The position numbers were made by a program, and so were the translations under genes. Of a DNA stretch of 64,000 nucleotides, positions 12,360 to 25,359 are shown one piece after another. The DNA is taken from positions 1 through 64,000 of the forward strand of contig JAKOGH010000008.1 of NCBI GenBank assembly GCA_024811115.1. The letters are read 5' to 3'. How positions within the stretch are numbered: position 1 is the first letter of the stretch; every line of letters starts with the position of its first letter. Below the pieces are notes generated by a model. That model was not told the origin of the DNA and made no database searches. It saw only the letters and a list, made by a program, of their open reading frames with translations. This DNA comes from Terana coerulea (taxonomy: Eukaryota; Basidiomycota; Agaricomycetes; Polyporales; Phanerochaetaceae).

Positions 12360-12812
12360 CGTGTTGGGAGGTGAGAGAGCAGATGATAGGAAGGATTGGG
12401 AGAAGATCAAGCCTTATGTTGCTGCGATCGTATGGCACTGCATAACCGCCACCAATGACGCTGTGTAGACGCTGTGGCTAGTCTCTGACGGCCGGTGCCA
12501 CTGTTGGAAATTAACCTGGCCGCGTCGGACTGCGTCGGAAAATAAATCGCACCCTCAATCGCAGGCGAATGCTTCAGTCGGAGTGCAAATGAAAAGCCAT
12601 CTGGGGAGGCGCCTGCCCAAGTCCTGAGCGGCAATGCGTGATTTGTGGACATCGTTCTTTCGACAACCACATCGCCTTCGCGGCCTTCTCCCTCTCTCTC
12701 ATCGAGTGGCACATCGGTTTTTCTAAAACCTCATATTCACGGTGTGTACCTATGCGAAAAACTATAGGGAAAGCGCGGAAACCCTGATTGCCACTCAAAA
12801 TCCAGTACCATT
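12360..12812. promoter_or_regulatory. Shared divergent promoter region HET-C / G3BP-like
   Basis: 453 bp between two divergently oriented start codons; no clear TATA motif was picked out. Short ORFs here have no family resemblance. Confidence 0.4.
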
Positions 12813-14471
12813 ATGACCAACACCACAGCCGTCAATCCATCTGAAGTTGGCTGGCAGTTCGTTCCCCAATATTATACTTTTGTCAACAAACAACCCAATC
12901 GTTTGCATTGCTTCTACACAAAAGCATCGACGTTCATTCATGGTACGGAGGGGGAAGAGGGTAAACCTTCGTTTGGCCAGCAGGTGAGTAACAGGCTCTT
13001 ATGCTACAACCCGCGGCGCGTGTGACTGGACTCTTTTCCTCTCATACTGCTCGTTCTCGCGCAATTCGACGGCATTTGGCTTCACGGTGCTCTGTACTCG
13101 TCGCGGTGTCGCGTTTTCCAGACGGGCCGCGCGTCCTTTTCCATATTCGACTATCACGGCCGTGCTGTGCGAGACCTGTGACTAACATGTTGTCAATGTA
13201 GGAAATTCATGCTAGAATCACCTCCATCGGCTTCCAAGACTGCAAAGTCTTCATCCACTCCGTAGATGCGCAGTCTTCCGCCAATGGCGGTATCATCATT
13301 CAGGTCATTGGGGAGATGTCAAATCAGGGAGAGCCATGGAAGAAATTCGTTCAGACTTTCTTCCTTGCCGAGCAGCCAAATGGCTACTTCGTTCTCAACG
13401 ACATTTTCCGCTTTCTGAAGGAGGACGCTGTTGAGGATGAACCAAGTGAGGAAGCTGAAGCGCCAGTCGCCGATGCCCCTGCTGTCCAGGAACCGCCACC
13501 GGCTCCTGAGACCTCTGCCCCCTCCCCGCCTCCACCTGTCGCTGAGCCTGAGCCGACACCGGAGCCCGCCGAAGCCCCAGCCCCAGCTCCAGTAGAGCCC
13601 AAGGTTGAGGAGCCAGCAGTTCCCGCTGTCTCTGAACCTACCTCTGACCCGGCAACAAACGGCGAAGTCTCTGAGGAAGCTGAGTCTGTCGCTGCTGAAC
13701 CTGCCGCTGAGCCGTCCCCTGAGGTCTCTGCCGCCCCGTCACCCATCCCCGCTTCCCCCGCACCACCCTCTGCTGAGCCTGCAGCTCCCGCGCCAGTGCC
13801 TCCTCCAGCTGCCACTCCTTCCCCCGCACCTCCTGCCCCTGCGCCCAGTGGCCCCCAGTTCGCAAGACTTGGGCTAACTTGGCCGCTACCGGTAGCAACA
13901 AGTGGGGGCTGCCGTTGCGCAAGAAGCCAAGGGTGTGAGCGAGGCTCCTATCACTCCGACTTCCAGCGCTCCGCATTCCCCTGCACCACGGCCCAACCAA
14001 AACCAGCCCCATCCTGCATACACGAATGCTACACAGGTCTCTACTCCTCAGTGTTTCATCAAGGTGAGCTAACAGTACACCTTCCTGAACTCAGTATCTC
14101 ATTCGTCTGCAGGGTGTGCTCGAGACCGTTTCCGATGCTGCTCTCAAGAATACTTTGACTCAACGGTTCGGCCCCGTCAAGGAGCTCGAGATTGTGCGTA
14201 GTAAAGCCTGCGCTTTCTTGGAGTTCACAACCCTCGATGCTGCCCGCCGTGCTATCATTGCTTCGCTGCCCCCCAACCTCGGTGGTGAAGGCGGCGTCCG
14301 AATCGGTGATGCCGACGGTTCCAGTGGTCGTGTCTTCGTGGAAACTCGCAAGGAACGCGGTGAACGACCACCACCACGAGGACCCCCGTCAACGGCGACC
14401 GTGGTCGTGGCGGCTTCCGCGGTCGCGGCGGACCCCCACGAGGACGTGGTGGCCCGCCACCGCAGAAGTGA
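12813..14471 (+). CDS. G3BP-like RNA-binding protein (NTF2 domain, RRM, RGG box)
   Basis: Stress-granule/ubiquitin-protease cofactor family (animal G3BP, S. pombe Nxt3, yeast Bre5). The NTF2-like domain starts at residue 8 (VGWQFVPQYYTFVNK), is split by a 218-bp intron (12984-13201) and ends near FVLNDIFRFLKED. A Pro/Ala/Glu-rich disordered linker of about 150 residues follows, then KTWANLAATGSNKWG, an intron 14065-14112, an RRM (KNTLTQRFGPVKELEIV to RVFVETRKERGE) and a C-terminal RGG box (GRGGFRGRGGPPRGRGG) ending at TGA 14469-14471. Three one-base frame changes sit on homopolymers: CCCCC 13852-13856, GGGGG 13904-13908 and CCCCC 14383-14387. One added base at each restores the conserved protein, so I read them as sequence errors. 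Confidence 0.9.
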
Positions 14472-16437
14472 GAGGTGGATGGTTAGTTGGTCTGGCGTAG
14501 GCTCTTGTGCGGAAGGGGTTGGGATTGGGGCAAGCGCGGTCCTTCCGGCCTGGGTCGTTTAATCGAGCTCAGTCGGGATGACGCGCTGTCCTCCCTAAAA
14601 GTATCGCAGATGTGTTCAGTATGTTGTTATCCTTACTTACGATCGATATGTAGTCCGTTCGTTGTCGTCGTCGCTTTGTTATGTTGCATGTTTGGTATGT
14701 CAGCTTCCGTGCATCATTCATGACATAGGTGGTGTGTAAGGCTCTGCACGTCTGCAGCTCCCGTCAGATATCAGGCCTCAGGTTCGTGATGAGGCACAGT
14801 GTTCGTATATCACGCCACCGGTCAATCTGTTGTGTATGTGAGCCACTTCAACGTTACTATGATCCTTGCAGCTGGCGGCTAACTGACAACAGCTCAACAA
14901 TAAACGATACTCAAAAGATATAACATGAGGTCGGGTTCGACGACATGGACGCGAAAAAGCCGGCGGCAACGCCACAAAGCTTCAGAAGAGTGAGAACCAC
15001 CCTTGTAGTTCGTTGATTGGTTGTCATGTGCCATACCGTCAGTTCACACCTCCGCAAAGCTAGACTAAGTCACTTGAAAGCCTATGTAGCGCGGCCATTA
15101 GTACACCCACAACATTGTTCGGACACCTTTCCCCGCGGCGCTGGTTCGGACATCCGTGGCATCGAGCCTCAGTCGTTTCAAGTCGTGTTGAATATGATGG
15201 ACATGTTTGGACGTCAGCTGCGCCACGACGGGACCGGTGTAGGATATGTCCAACAGTAGCTTGCACTAGCGTGCACGGCATAACTCAAAGGTACAATTGA
15301 TGGTAACCGCTGTCGGTCAAGCGTGTTAGGGGGGTGAAACAGATGAGGAGGAGTATTGAACAGACTTCTGTTGCGCTTGGTCTCTACTTTGAACATGGAG
15401 TACACCCAACAGCGAAGTCTGGCCCAAGTCAGTGTTACTGATAGACTCGGGCCTCTGCTTGCCGGCTTTGGGCCAACTTGAAGTATCGTGAGCATGATTT
15501 GGAGCATGAAGCAGATGGCCATCTACGTCGTGCAGCTGCTTGCTTTGGCTGATTAGAGAAGATAGTTGACGTGGATAGCATACATTCAGGTATCGCAAAA
15601 CGGAGTTGGGAGTATGCGAAAGCTGTACAGCACCTGCGATGAACGTCAGCTTGAAGGATGAGTCAACTCCGTCTACATGACAGGAGTTGGACAGACTCAC
15701 AAGCTTGTAATGTGCAATTTGGCCTCGCTAAGCCTCGTGAGTGTGGTTGCCTTAGACAGCTCATATGCATGGGAATCATTCCACTTCCTTGGTCCAAGAA
15801 TATCAGACGACTGCGTCTGGAGTAGGCACCGTTGCAGAGGTAAATGATGAGAACCTTTTCCATCAAATCCGTCTATGACTGATACGTACTTGTTAGTATA
15901 CGGTATACCATGAGGTATCTGAGATGCTTACTGGGCAAAGCAGAGATTCGGAACACCTCTATCTGAAGCACTTCCAGACACACCTGTTGCTCTCTGTTGA
16001 TTGGCTGTGATTATAGACGCCCATGTCGATGTGCAGGGTTGCTTCGTGGTTGCGGTAGCAACGAGGAGCTGAAGGAGTGCCGACCAAGGGTCCGCTGCTG
16101 GAAGCGTTTATGATGCGCATAACATTGACAGGTCAACAAAAGAGTGATCCGCTGTGAGAATCTCCTGTGCAGATCAGAAGGGGCAATGTGAGCTGTTGGC
16201 GGCAAAAGGCCGGGAGCGTTGTTGTGTTGCTGAGTCCGGGCGGTCAAACAATTGCCGCAACGTCTTTGTTCCCTTCACAACCACCCCTTTGCTCGCTTTT
16301 CAGTCGCTTGCCCATCGACCACAACAAGCCGTACCTGACACGGACAGCCTCGGCAACCACCCTCCTTCACTCTATCCGTTCTCTCTTAACCACCACCACG
16401 TCCGTTCCCCCTCACCGACTCTCCGCGCTTTGACATC
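14472..16437. other. Intergenic, 2 kb, no gene recognised
   Basis: No conserved protein could be read in any frame; short ORFs look random. The last 150 bases before the kinase ATG are pyrimidine-rich (CT-rich tract about 16310-16430), typical of a fungal promoter. Confidence 0.5.
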
Positions 16438-18053
<1,616 letters not shown>

Positions 18054-18531
18054 TCATCATGCACCTCCCTGGTGGACCGTGTAACATTGTACATGTGTGC
18101 TATTATCTCCTCCTGCTTTCGTTTTCAGACATGTGTGGGTCCTTGGGCAGATGACAGTTGTTCTTGGATTTTGTGTTTGGCTGCAGCTTATCTAGCATCA
18201 AGTTTTGTCTTTTTGTGTTCAAGTTACAAGATGTATCAGACGTTTTTCATCATCAATGCAGTGTCAATTTCGGTGACGCCGGTTGCACCGATGTTGCATG
18301 AACACTTGGCTTGCCGGTACTGCCACGACCAATGCAATTAGCGACGCTACAATTAGTTTTTCTGTGGTTTTGCAATGTTCGTGGCGGGAAGCCAAAAATG
18401 GCAATCAACGGCTTTGGATCCAAACAAGGCCAAGCAGCATAGTAATAAGCGATGACGACACACTTGATGACGAAGTTGAGCACAGGCGGTTTAGGTGGAC
18501 GACTTGCTAATCTCACACAATCAGTACGAAA
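18054..18531. other. Intergenic, no gene recognised
   Basis: 3' flank of the kinase and promoter of the TENA-like gene; AT-richer than its surroundings. Confidence 0.4.
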
Positions 18532-19389
18532 ATGAGCAAAATAACAACACCTACCTTGACCTCTCACCTCGCCTCGTTGTCTACGGTATGCCCGTACTCA
18601 GCGGCAACGGAGCACCCTTTCCTCACTGCCGCAGGAAATGGCACTCTCTCACATGATCTTCTCTCGCTCTACCTAGCAAACGACCGCCTCTACGCCGCAC
18701 ACGCCTACCCGCGATTTATAGGCCTCCTCCTTGCATCCATACCCTTTTCGTCGCTGTACACCCTCGACTCGTCGCAGGAGCAGCTCAATCGCCGAATCGT
18801 TGCGCTCGCGAACTATGCGCTCACGAACGTGATTCGCGAGTCGGGATTTTTGAAGACACGGCACGAAAGTATGGTCTGAATTTGCAAGCTTGGAAGGAAA
18901 GAAAGCAGACTCGAGATTATACGGCTGAGATGGTTCGCGTTGGAGCGGCGGGAAAGGCTGAGGATACAATTGTGTTTCTGTGGGCAATGGAGCGCGTAAG
19001 TATGATCGCTTGTTGAATGACAGCCTTATTGAACGGCTGCGTATGAAGGTATACTTGGATGCTTGGAAGTATGTCGCTTCTGTTGCATCCTCATCAACTT
19101 CACTCGCAAAGGGCGCACTCGCTGAGTTGATCTCAAACTGGACGAATGAAGAGTTTGAGAAGTTCGTAGATGACCTTGCAAACCTCGTCGATTCGTAGGT
19201 CATTTCAGATCGTGCTACTATCACATCCTATTGATGCTGTGCAGATTGGACATCAAGCCAGGTTCCGAGGCTTGGTCGCGCGCAGAGGAGATCTGGGCAC
19301 GGGTTATTGAGCTTGAGGAACAATTCTGGCCTGTTGGTGGAGACGAGCTCACCTTGCTCGCCATTAACCAAAAGCCGAAACAGACATGA
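18532..19389 (+). CDS. TENA/THI-4 family (haem-oxygenase-like fold) protein
   Basis: Helical TenA-type protein; relatives hydrolyse thiamin breakdown products or act in related salvage, so a thiamin-salvage role is possible but substrate is not shown. Conserved N-terminus HPFLTAAGNGTLSHDLLSLYL followed by ANDRLYAAHAYPRF, then YGLNLQAWKERKQTRDY, VFLWAMERVYLDAWKYV, LAELISNWTNEEFEKFVDDL and a C-terminal WSRAEEIWARVIELEEQFW helix. Introns 18996-19048 and 19195-19244; stop 19387-19389. The frame breaks at TTTTT 18847-18851; one extra T gives SGFFEDTARKYG and an uninterrupted domain. It ends 80 bp from the convergent STN1 stop. Confidence 0.85.
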
Positions 19390-19468
19390 AGATTGAAAGA
19401 CATTCAAGTTTTCAAGAAATGTACTTATATGCACAATATATTTCCAACCTGCGAAGATAGTTCATAGA

Positions 19469-21758
19469 TCACCCGCACACTTCCCACCTGTTATTTCCTA
19501 TGCACCACACCCTGCCCTGCGTCTTACCCCAATCCAATGCTTCCTTCACCGCCCACACCCCCACACGTGCCCAACGCTCATCCCGCCTGTGAAGGTGCTG
19601 GACGATCTCATCTGGTGTGGGCCCAGGGGCGGGCCCGCCCATCTTCCAGCCATCAGGCCGTCGAGGCGGCGGGCGCGAACATATATCGGCGATGGCTGTT
19701 TCCAGGACTTGGCATAAATACGCCGCAGTCAGCGGAATATATGAGTCTTCTCCGTCCAGCGGGTCGCTCAGCTCCCCTTCATCATCATCTGCAGCGGTAA
19801 CGGCCTGGGAGATACTGTCGGGTGCCGCCGAGCTCGTTCGTGCTTTCCACAACCTGCTTGTCTCAACCGGGCGCGGCATCGGCGCGGCAGAGGAGAACGA
19901 CAGTGCCGGAATGGGGCGCAGAGGAAGTGCACGGACAGGCCCGTCCCACAGCACGATGCTTCCCTCGTCGTACAACTGGCGGATGGCATACCGGAACAGC
20001 CGCTTCATCTTCGCCGTTTTGGGTTCGCCAGCCATACTCAGACTAGATTTCAGGGCACTCGCAGTCGAGCTGGACTTGTAGGAAGACGAGGAGGGGCCTA
20101 GCTTCCCTTTCGGTTTGACCTGGGACTGCGCCTCCTGCTCTTTCTGTCTCTTCTTCTCTTCTCGCGCGCGCCGTTTCAGCTCTGCGTCGACCACGCGTCG
20201 TGCGAGCAGCGCCAACTCGGGGACACGGCGGAGGTGCGAAAGCGTGAACCCTCGCAGCCCAGCGCTGCCACTAGCGTCGGCGTCGTCTCCACTTGCCTCG
20301 GAGTCCGTGAGTGCCACGCGCGGTGTCCTTCCATTGCCAGATTGTCGCTTTTGCGGTCGCGGTGTTACATCCGTCTGGCGCTTCGGTTTGGTGGGCGTCC
20401 CTTCGACATGGTCTAGCCATGCTCTCATCCGCCGGAACTCATCTTCATCCTCGGCATCTGAGCGAGGATCAGCCGGGTCTGGAGACGCAGGTCGAGGTCC
20501 GCGAGTATCCAATGGAGCGTTGTCCATGTAGTGTTTGAGGTATATTCGAAACGTGTTTGCAGTGAGGTCGCCGGTATGTAGGCGCGACGGATGTCGCAGT
20601 CGAGGCGGCGACTACGCAGATATAGTGGCACGTGAGCGACTTTGAAATGCAGAACAATATGAGGACTACCTGTGGGCCCCGGGGACTTGGATTTGTAGCG
20701 GTCGAAGGCGTGGACGGCGCGCTGCTGACAATACTCGAACGCGAGGGACTGCCAGGATCGACCGATCTCGACGGACTTTGTATATTTTGCGTCGTGATGC
20801 CAGCGTTGGTGGAGGTCATAAATGTAGGAGCGGGCGCGCGAATGGCTGATTCAGGTATCACAAATGGCTGGGGGTCTGGAGGGTAGTACCATGACTGATG
20901 AAGGTCAAGCACCGCAAGCCAATGGAGAGGCTCTTCGGTTACGTTCTTACAAAGAGCTATCAAAATGATCCTCAGCATATATGCATATGGAGTTGCATGA
21001 TGGCATACATATTCTGTCAGCATTCACCAGTCTGGTGTAGTGTCTGTTCAGCACACGGCCGGTCACTCGTACGGTATCACCTACCGCCGCAAGCGGTTTA
21101 GGGCTACTTGAGAGTTGACTTGACTTCACAGCAGAGGTGGAAGCAGAGACTTTGGACGGTCCGGCTCCGGCAGACTGATACTTCGAGGGCGGGGCCGCTT
21201 TCGATTTGTGAGGGCTCTGACGAGCTAGCGCCTCCTGCGTGGCATGCTTCATGTTGCAGTCAATCGTGCCAGTACCATCGTCGACTATCATAGTTGCTTC
21301 AACAAGTGCACGACGGAAGATGGCACGGGTGCTTACCAGTATACACCGTCCGTTGCTCGTACTGTTGCACGCCGACAACGATTCCGTAAAGGAGAACGGT
21401 CCGGCATGGCACGCGGCCAAGCCAAAGAAAATCTGGATCAGCTCCAGCTAAAAAGTTCGACCGTCAGCTTGTCTTTATATCGCAAAACCTTTCAGCAGCT
21501 ACCTTTTGCCCCCTCGCACTCTTCCATCCCATGAATGTCTTCAACCCGGCATGGGGCGACCGCGTCTGGCGTCAGCGTCCATTTCCATAGGTGAGAATGC
21601 GTATGTGAGGTCCTATTCTTGCAGTTGAGCGAAGATGAAGGCTTGGGTGTGTCCGGAGGTTCGGGCTTGCTCATGCGTTGCTTCTTTGGAGGAGAGTCTT
21701 CGGTGCTGTTCGCGCTCGTCGTCCGCCGAATTTTCGAGGTCGTAGATGCTGCACTCAT
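19469..21758 (-). CDS. STN1: STN1-like CST telomere-capping subunit
   Basis: OB-fold protein of the Cdc13/Ctc1-Stn1-Ten1 complex that protects telomere ends and assists lagging-strand fill-in. ATG at 21758. Exon 1 ends in WKWTLTPDAVAPCRVEDIHG; after intron 21502-21448 comes DPDFLWLGRVPCRTVLLYGI then VVGVQQYEQRTVYT; intron 21337-21285; then VDDGTGTIDCNMK, which together form the N-terminal OB fold. VTGRVLNRHYTRL and EEPLHWLAVLDLH complete it. A Ser/Pro linker leads, over intron 20669-20611, to HTGDLTANTFRIYLKHYM and a long C-terminal region with basic and Ser-rich stretches and winged-helix-like segments (KMKRLFRYAIRQLYDEGSIV, YLCQVLETAI, GVWAVKEALDWG). All junctions are in frame, unlike several neighbours. 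Stop at 19469. Confidence 0.85.
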
Positions 21759-21882
21759 ACAGAGCCGTATATTTCCCTGATAGTCAAACGATAGCGTTAG
21801 AAATGGTCGTAAAAGATCGTCACATTCGAGAGTAGGTTGTGGTTCGCGTCAAAGAAACCTGCGCAAGAAACGCCCAAGGACA

Positions 21883-21888
21883 ACGCGT
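21883..21888. promoter_or_regulatory. ACGCGT (MCB-like) box upstream of STN1
   Basis: About 125 bp before the STN1 start codon on its upstream side. Function as an MBF site is inferred from motif and position. Confidence 0.4.
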
Positions 21889-22112
21889 CCCTCACGTGTA
21901 CCTCCACGTGATATGTACTTATCCGAACACAGCAGGCGCTGTCGTTCACCGCTGGCATGGGAGTCCGCAAACAACACCAGTTTTGAGCGCACTTCTGCTA
22001 AGGAAGTGCCTCAATTATTCCATCTAGAAACTGTTGCAAACGAAAACAATTCCACGGAGCGACAGGCTGAGTCAAACCCGTGGTGTACGAGTAACTACTC
22101 GGTGTTTATAGA

Positions 22113-22197
22113 GGTAAAGACCGTAAGATGGATGCCAGCATCGGCTCGAAGATCTACACTACATACATTTGTATATGCAGACTGAGCTTTTCGAAGA
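22113..22197. repeat. Duplicated 3'-flank segment, copy A
   Basis: Closely resembles 25203-25290 (shared GATGCCAGCATCGGCTC, ATCTACACTA and AAGCTTTTC-like blocks). Each copy lies just downstream of a membrane-protein paralogue, so it belongs to the duplicated unit. Confidence 0.75.
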
Positions 22198-22250
22198 CTA
22201 GAGACTTGACGGCACAAAGCGAGCGCAAAGGCTTTTCTGGTGTCCTGGAC

Positions 22251-23780
22251 CTAATACGGCTGCCGCTTGAAGTCGGCTGACTCCGCGTCTTCCGCGACAG
22301 CGAAGGTCTCCATTTGCACGTGGATGCCGTCGGACACATCGCGCGCACGCGGATAAGCAGCGGCAGTGTTCATATTGGTAATTGTGTTCGCGCGGAGGGG
22401 GATCGCCCCACCGTTGGATCGTGAGTGGCTGTTGCCGGCGGAGCTGAGCGATTCGTAAAATGGGTATTTGTAGCAGGATTGCGTGAGTGCAGTACTCACA
22501 AGACATCAGGTCCCGAGCTGGACCAGCGATTCAGACGACGAACCACACGGCATGCGACAATCTGCAGAATCAAGATAACCGTTGAAAAAGACTGTATGAG
22601 GAGTGAAATCCAAACGCACCGTTGAAGCGATTGCCGCAGGCATGTTGAAGACGACGCTCATGACTGCGTTGAGGTTGATCAGCATAAACACCGTCCCGAC
22701 CAGGTTCGCGAAGAAGGCGATAACGAAGTAGATTAGCCCGTCCTTGAACAGCATGCTCATCAGATGTGAACGCTGCCCGCGCGGGAACGCAAGCTTTGCA
22801 GCGGTGAGCACGAGTACGACGAGGTCAAAACACATCGAGTAGATGAACGTCGCGGCAAGCGGCCTATTGTTCGTATCCGTGATAGCGCATCCAGTGCCGG
22901 GCACCCACTGCGCCTTCCGCTGGTAGCCTGCAGCATTTAGGTCAGATGAGATGTTCAGGTGAAGGTGTATGCACTCGTACACTGCAAGATAACGGACCAG
23001 TGGCCTAGTATGATGAGGACTAGGGGCACGACGATGTACAGGTTTTGTGACCAGACAGCCATGCTATAAGCTACTTGTAAGTTCGTCCTCACACGCAGTA
23101 AGCGTTTGGCGTACGTTCGGATGGCAAGGTTTATGCTGGCAAACCCAACCGCTGCAAATCCGGAAAGCTGGAGTGACTGCGTCAGCAATGTGGCGTACAT
23201 AATGCCAAGTTGTACACACCTGAGCGTACGAAAGGAGGGCTTTGCAATTGATTTCACTGTCGGTCTTACATTTTATTTACAATTCACAATAATCACAGCA
23301 AGCTTACGTACGTCTTTACATCTTGCGCGATGAGTCTACATACCACAACATCAGCAATGTGCTTAATTGTAAACAATTGTAGTGGCTCACATGGCGATCA
23401 TAGTGGAGAAGAGGAGGTACCGGCCGAGGAAGTAGGGGACCTACATGACGCCAAAAACGCATCAATCAAGGCGGTAGGACCGAGACTGTGCAGTTGACTT
23501 GCCAGGGGCCAGTGAAACTTCTTCTTGCGCGAGATGAAGGCCCAATCAAAGTCCAGCGAGGTGGCGAACTCCCAGCTATGCAGTGAAAGCTGAGATGTAG
23601 CTCTTCGCGCCGCTGGCATGAGCATCAAACTCACAAGTAGAGCCCAGATAGAACGTGCATCAAGTTGTTGAAAGCGGCTGGATGAAAGAAATATTGTGAA
23701 CGGAGAGGATACGCAAAACTATGCACAGACTACTCACCTTCTTCGACCGCCAGCTCTGCGGGAGAATTCCAGTCGGGCAT
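22251..23780 (-). CDS. Multi-spanning membrane protein, paralogue A
   Basis: Minus-strand gene with about ten small exons; ATG at 23780 (MPDWNSPAELAVEEG), stop 22251-22253. Segments: WEFATSLDFDWAFISRKKKF, a GRYLL-type membrane helix, CQAL/FNQ region, ASINLAIRT, AVWSQNLYIVVPLVLIILGHW, WVPGTGCAITDTNNRPLAATFIYSMCFDLVVLVLTAAKL (about 22780-22910), LFKDGLIYFVIAFFANLVGT, NLNAVMSVVFNMPAAIAST, then a cytosolic tail with the conserved GIHVQMETFAVAED motif and terminal DFKRQPY. About seven membrane helices are inferred. This looks like a lineage-specific basidiomycete 7-TM family; ligand and function are unknown. Confidence 0.75.
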
Positions 23781-24179
23781 GGCTGCTCAGACAACCGGAT
23801 TGGGCAGGGGTAGAGACGGTCGCGCCGTGCCAGGAGACGTGGCGATTCAAGAGAGCAAGTGGCGAGTCAAGCTACCGGAGCGAGCGAAGAGGGCTCCCAG
23901 GGCTGTGGTTGAAGTCTTGCGACGCAACTCTTTAAGGATGGTCCTCAACCTCTCATCACTCCGGGAGCGTCGCAAAGCTGTGTGACATCTCCTGGGCTTC
24001 GGCGCGTGCTAGGCTTTCTGATGTGCGGCCTCATTGAATTGCGGGCATCTCGCACACACTCGAGGCTTGATCTTTGAACCTCGGATAGCATCTTTCTGCG
24101 CCGGTGCGCATCCCCGCTGCCCCTTCATACCTTGAGAGCTGCCCCGCGCTTGGTCATTGACGTCGACGAGGAGTGCAGG

Positions 24180-24600
24180 GCCTAACCTTTTCTCTCATAA
24201 ATGCCGTACTCAACATCTGATATAGTAGCACTTACTAGGCCTTTGATATAATCGTTTCTTTCCGATAGTTGCGGTGTCTTGTCAGATACGCGTGCTGCTG
24301 TGTGGAAAGCGGGATGACTGTGGAGCTCAACCAAGAATATTGCCACATCCCGAGATTTTCGCACGGGACGTGGACAATACGGGTTGTGATGGTTTCGAGA
24401 GCAGTCTCTCGGGATTCGATAGATTCTCTAGGAGCCCGTAGGCTGGTGTTCATCAATCCTGGAAGATGGTATGTTCTAGGTTACCAACATGATATCCCGA
24501 GTTCTTCACACTGACAGCAACGCTGATGCTGGCCTCATCGTAAGTACCTTCGTTAGACTCCGACTCTACGTTATGTTTGGATCGTCTAATGTTGCCTTGG
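24180..24600 (-). pseudogene. Degenerate segment related to 27525-27971
   Basis: On the minus strand it aligns loosely with the 27525-27971 ORF around the HLPGYM region (here LPGLMNT) and the AAVWDTH region (here VSVKNSG). The reading frame is interrupted. I infer a decayed or non-coding part of the duplicated unit; no family was recognised. Confidence 0.35.
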
Positions 24601-25202
24601 CCAATATCCCGAGTGCATATATGCTGCCTGCTGAGAACTGGCCAAGGTGGTGAGTAACTGATAGGAAGCACACCAGTTGAATACGTGCCTTAACGGGGGT
24701 TTGTTACTGGCGATGTTGATACCGTTCCCGAGCCGGCTTTGTTGACTCCGTAAGCCATTGGTTGTCCTCGTCAGCCGTGTCTTTCAGAAGATAGTATGCG
24801 TTGCACGCTTACAGTATTGCATTACTCGTTTTAATAACCAGGCCTTGTTGATAAGAGTGGTTGTAAATGGTCGCGTACTTATAAACATTGCAATTGGACT
24901 ATCGCGTCGAAGAGTCCGCCCAGGAGACGCACGTGGCACAAGGGAGCCACGCGTCATCCATGTGATGCGCGCAGCTCACTCCAATTTGGCAGGTCCTGTT
25001 ATTCATGCTGAGGCATCCAGCGGTCGACCCATTCGTTCGCAGGACGCTTGACATACTCTGCCGCAATACGCACTACAAAGTTAAGTGAGTACACATCCTC
25101 ATGCATTATTCCAGGTGTTCCAAATTACAAGATGTGAATGAGAGGCGAGAGGTATTCCAACGAGCGTCCGACGGATGTGTACGGGTAACGACGACAGTAT
25201 TT

Positions 25203-25290
25203 CTAACGTAAAGACTGTAATATAGATGCCAGCATCGGCTCCAATATCTACACTATGTACATTCCTGTAGGTATACCAAGCTTTTCCATG
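25203..25290. repeat. Duplicated 3'-flank segment, copy B
   Basis: Partner of 22113-22197; about four fifths of positions match by eye. Downstream of membrane paralogue B. Confidence 0.75.
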
Positions 25291-25359
25291 GCCTCGAGCC
25301 CCAACGAGGCGAGGCATTCGTGAGCGCGCGCGCCAGATGGCAGACGGGCGGCTGGCGGC

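Larger units (their letters stand above)
21759..22250. other. Intergenic: STN1 promoter and 3' flank of membrane protein A
   Basis: Contains an ACGCGT at 21883-21888. The right end (about 22113-22197) is duplicated at 25203-25290. Confidence 0.5.
23781..25359. other. Intergenic between membrane paralogues A and B
   Basis: The left 350 bases (promoter of A) resemble 26937-27280 (promoter of B): GAGTCAAGCTACCGG, GAGCGAGCGAAGAGGG-like and CTCCGGGAGCGTCGC blocks are shared. About 24180-24600 resembles 27600-27930. The right end carries the duplicated 3'-flank segment 25203-25290. Confidence 0.6.

Noticed and set aside
13384..13815. 143-codon minus ORF, Ala/Gly/Ser-rich
   Set aside because: Mirror of the Pro/Ala/Glu linker of the G3BP-like gene on the other strand.
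19617..20531. Plus-strand ORFs opposite STN1
   Set aside because: Antisense shadows of the STN1 C-terminal exon.
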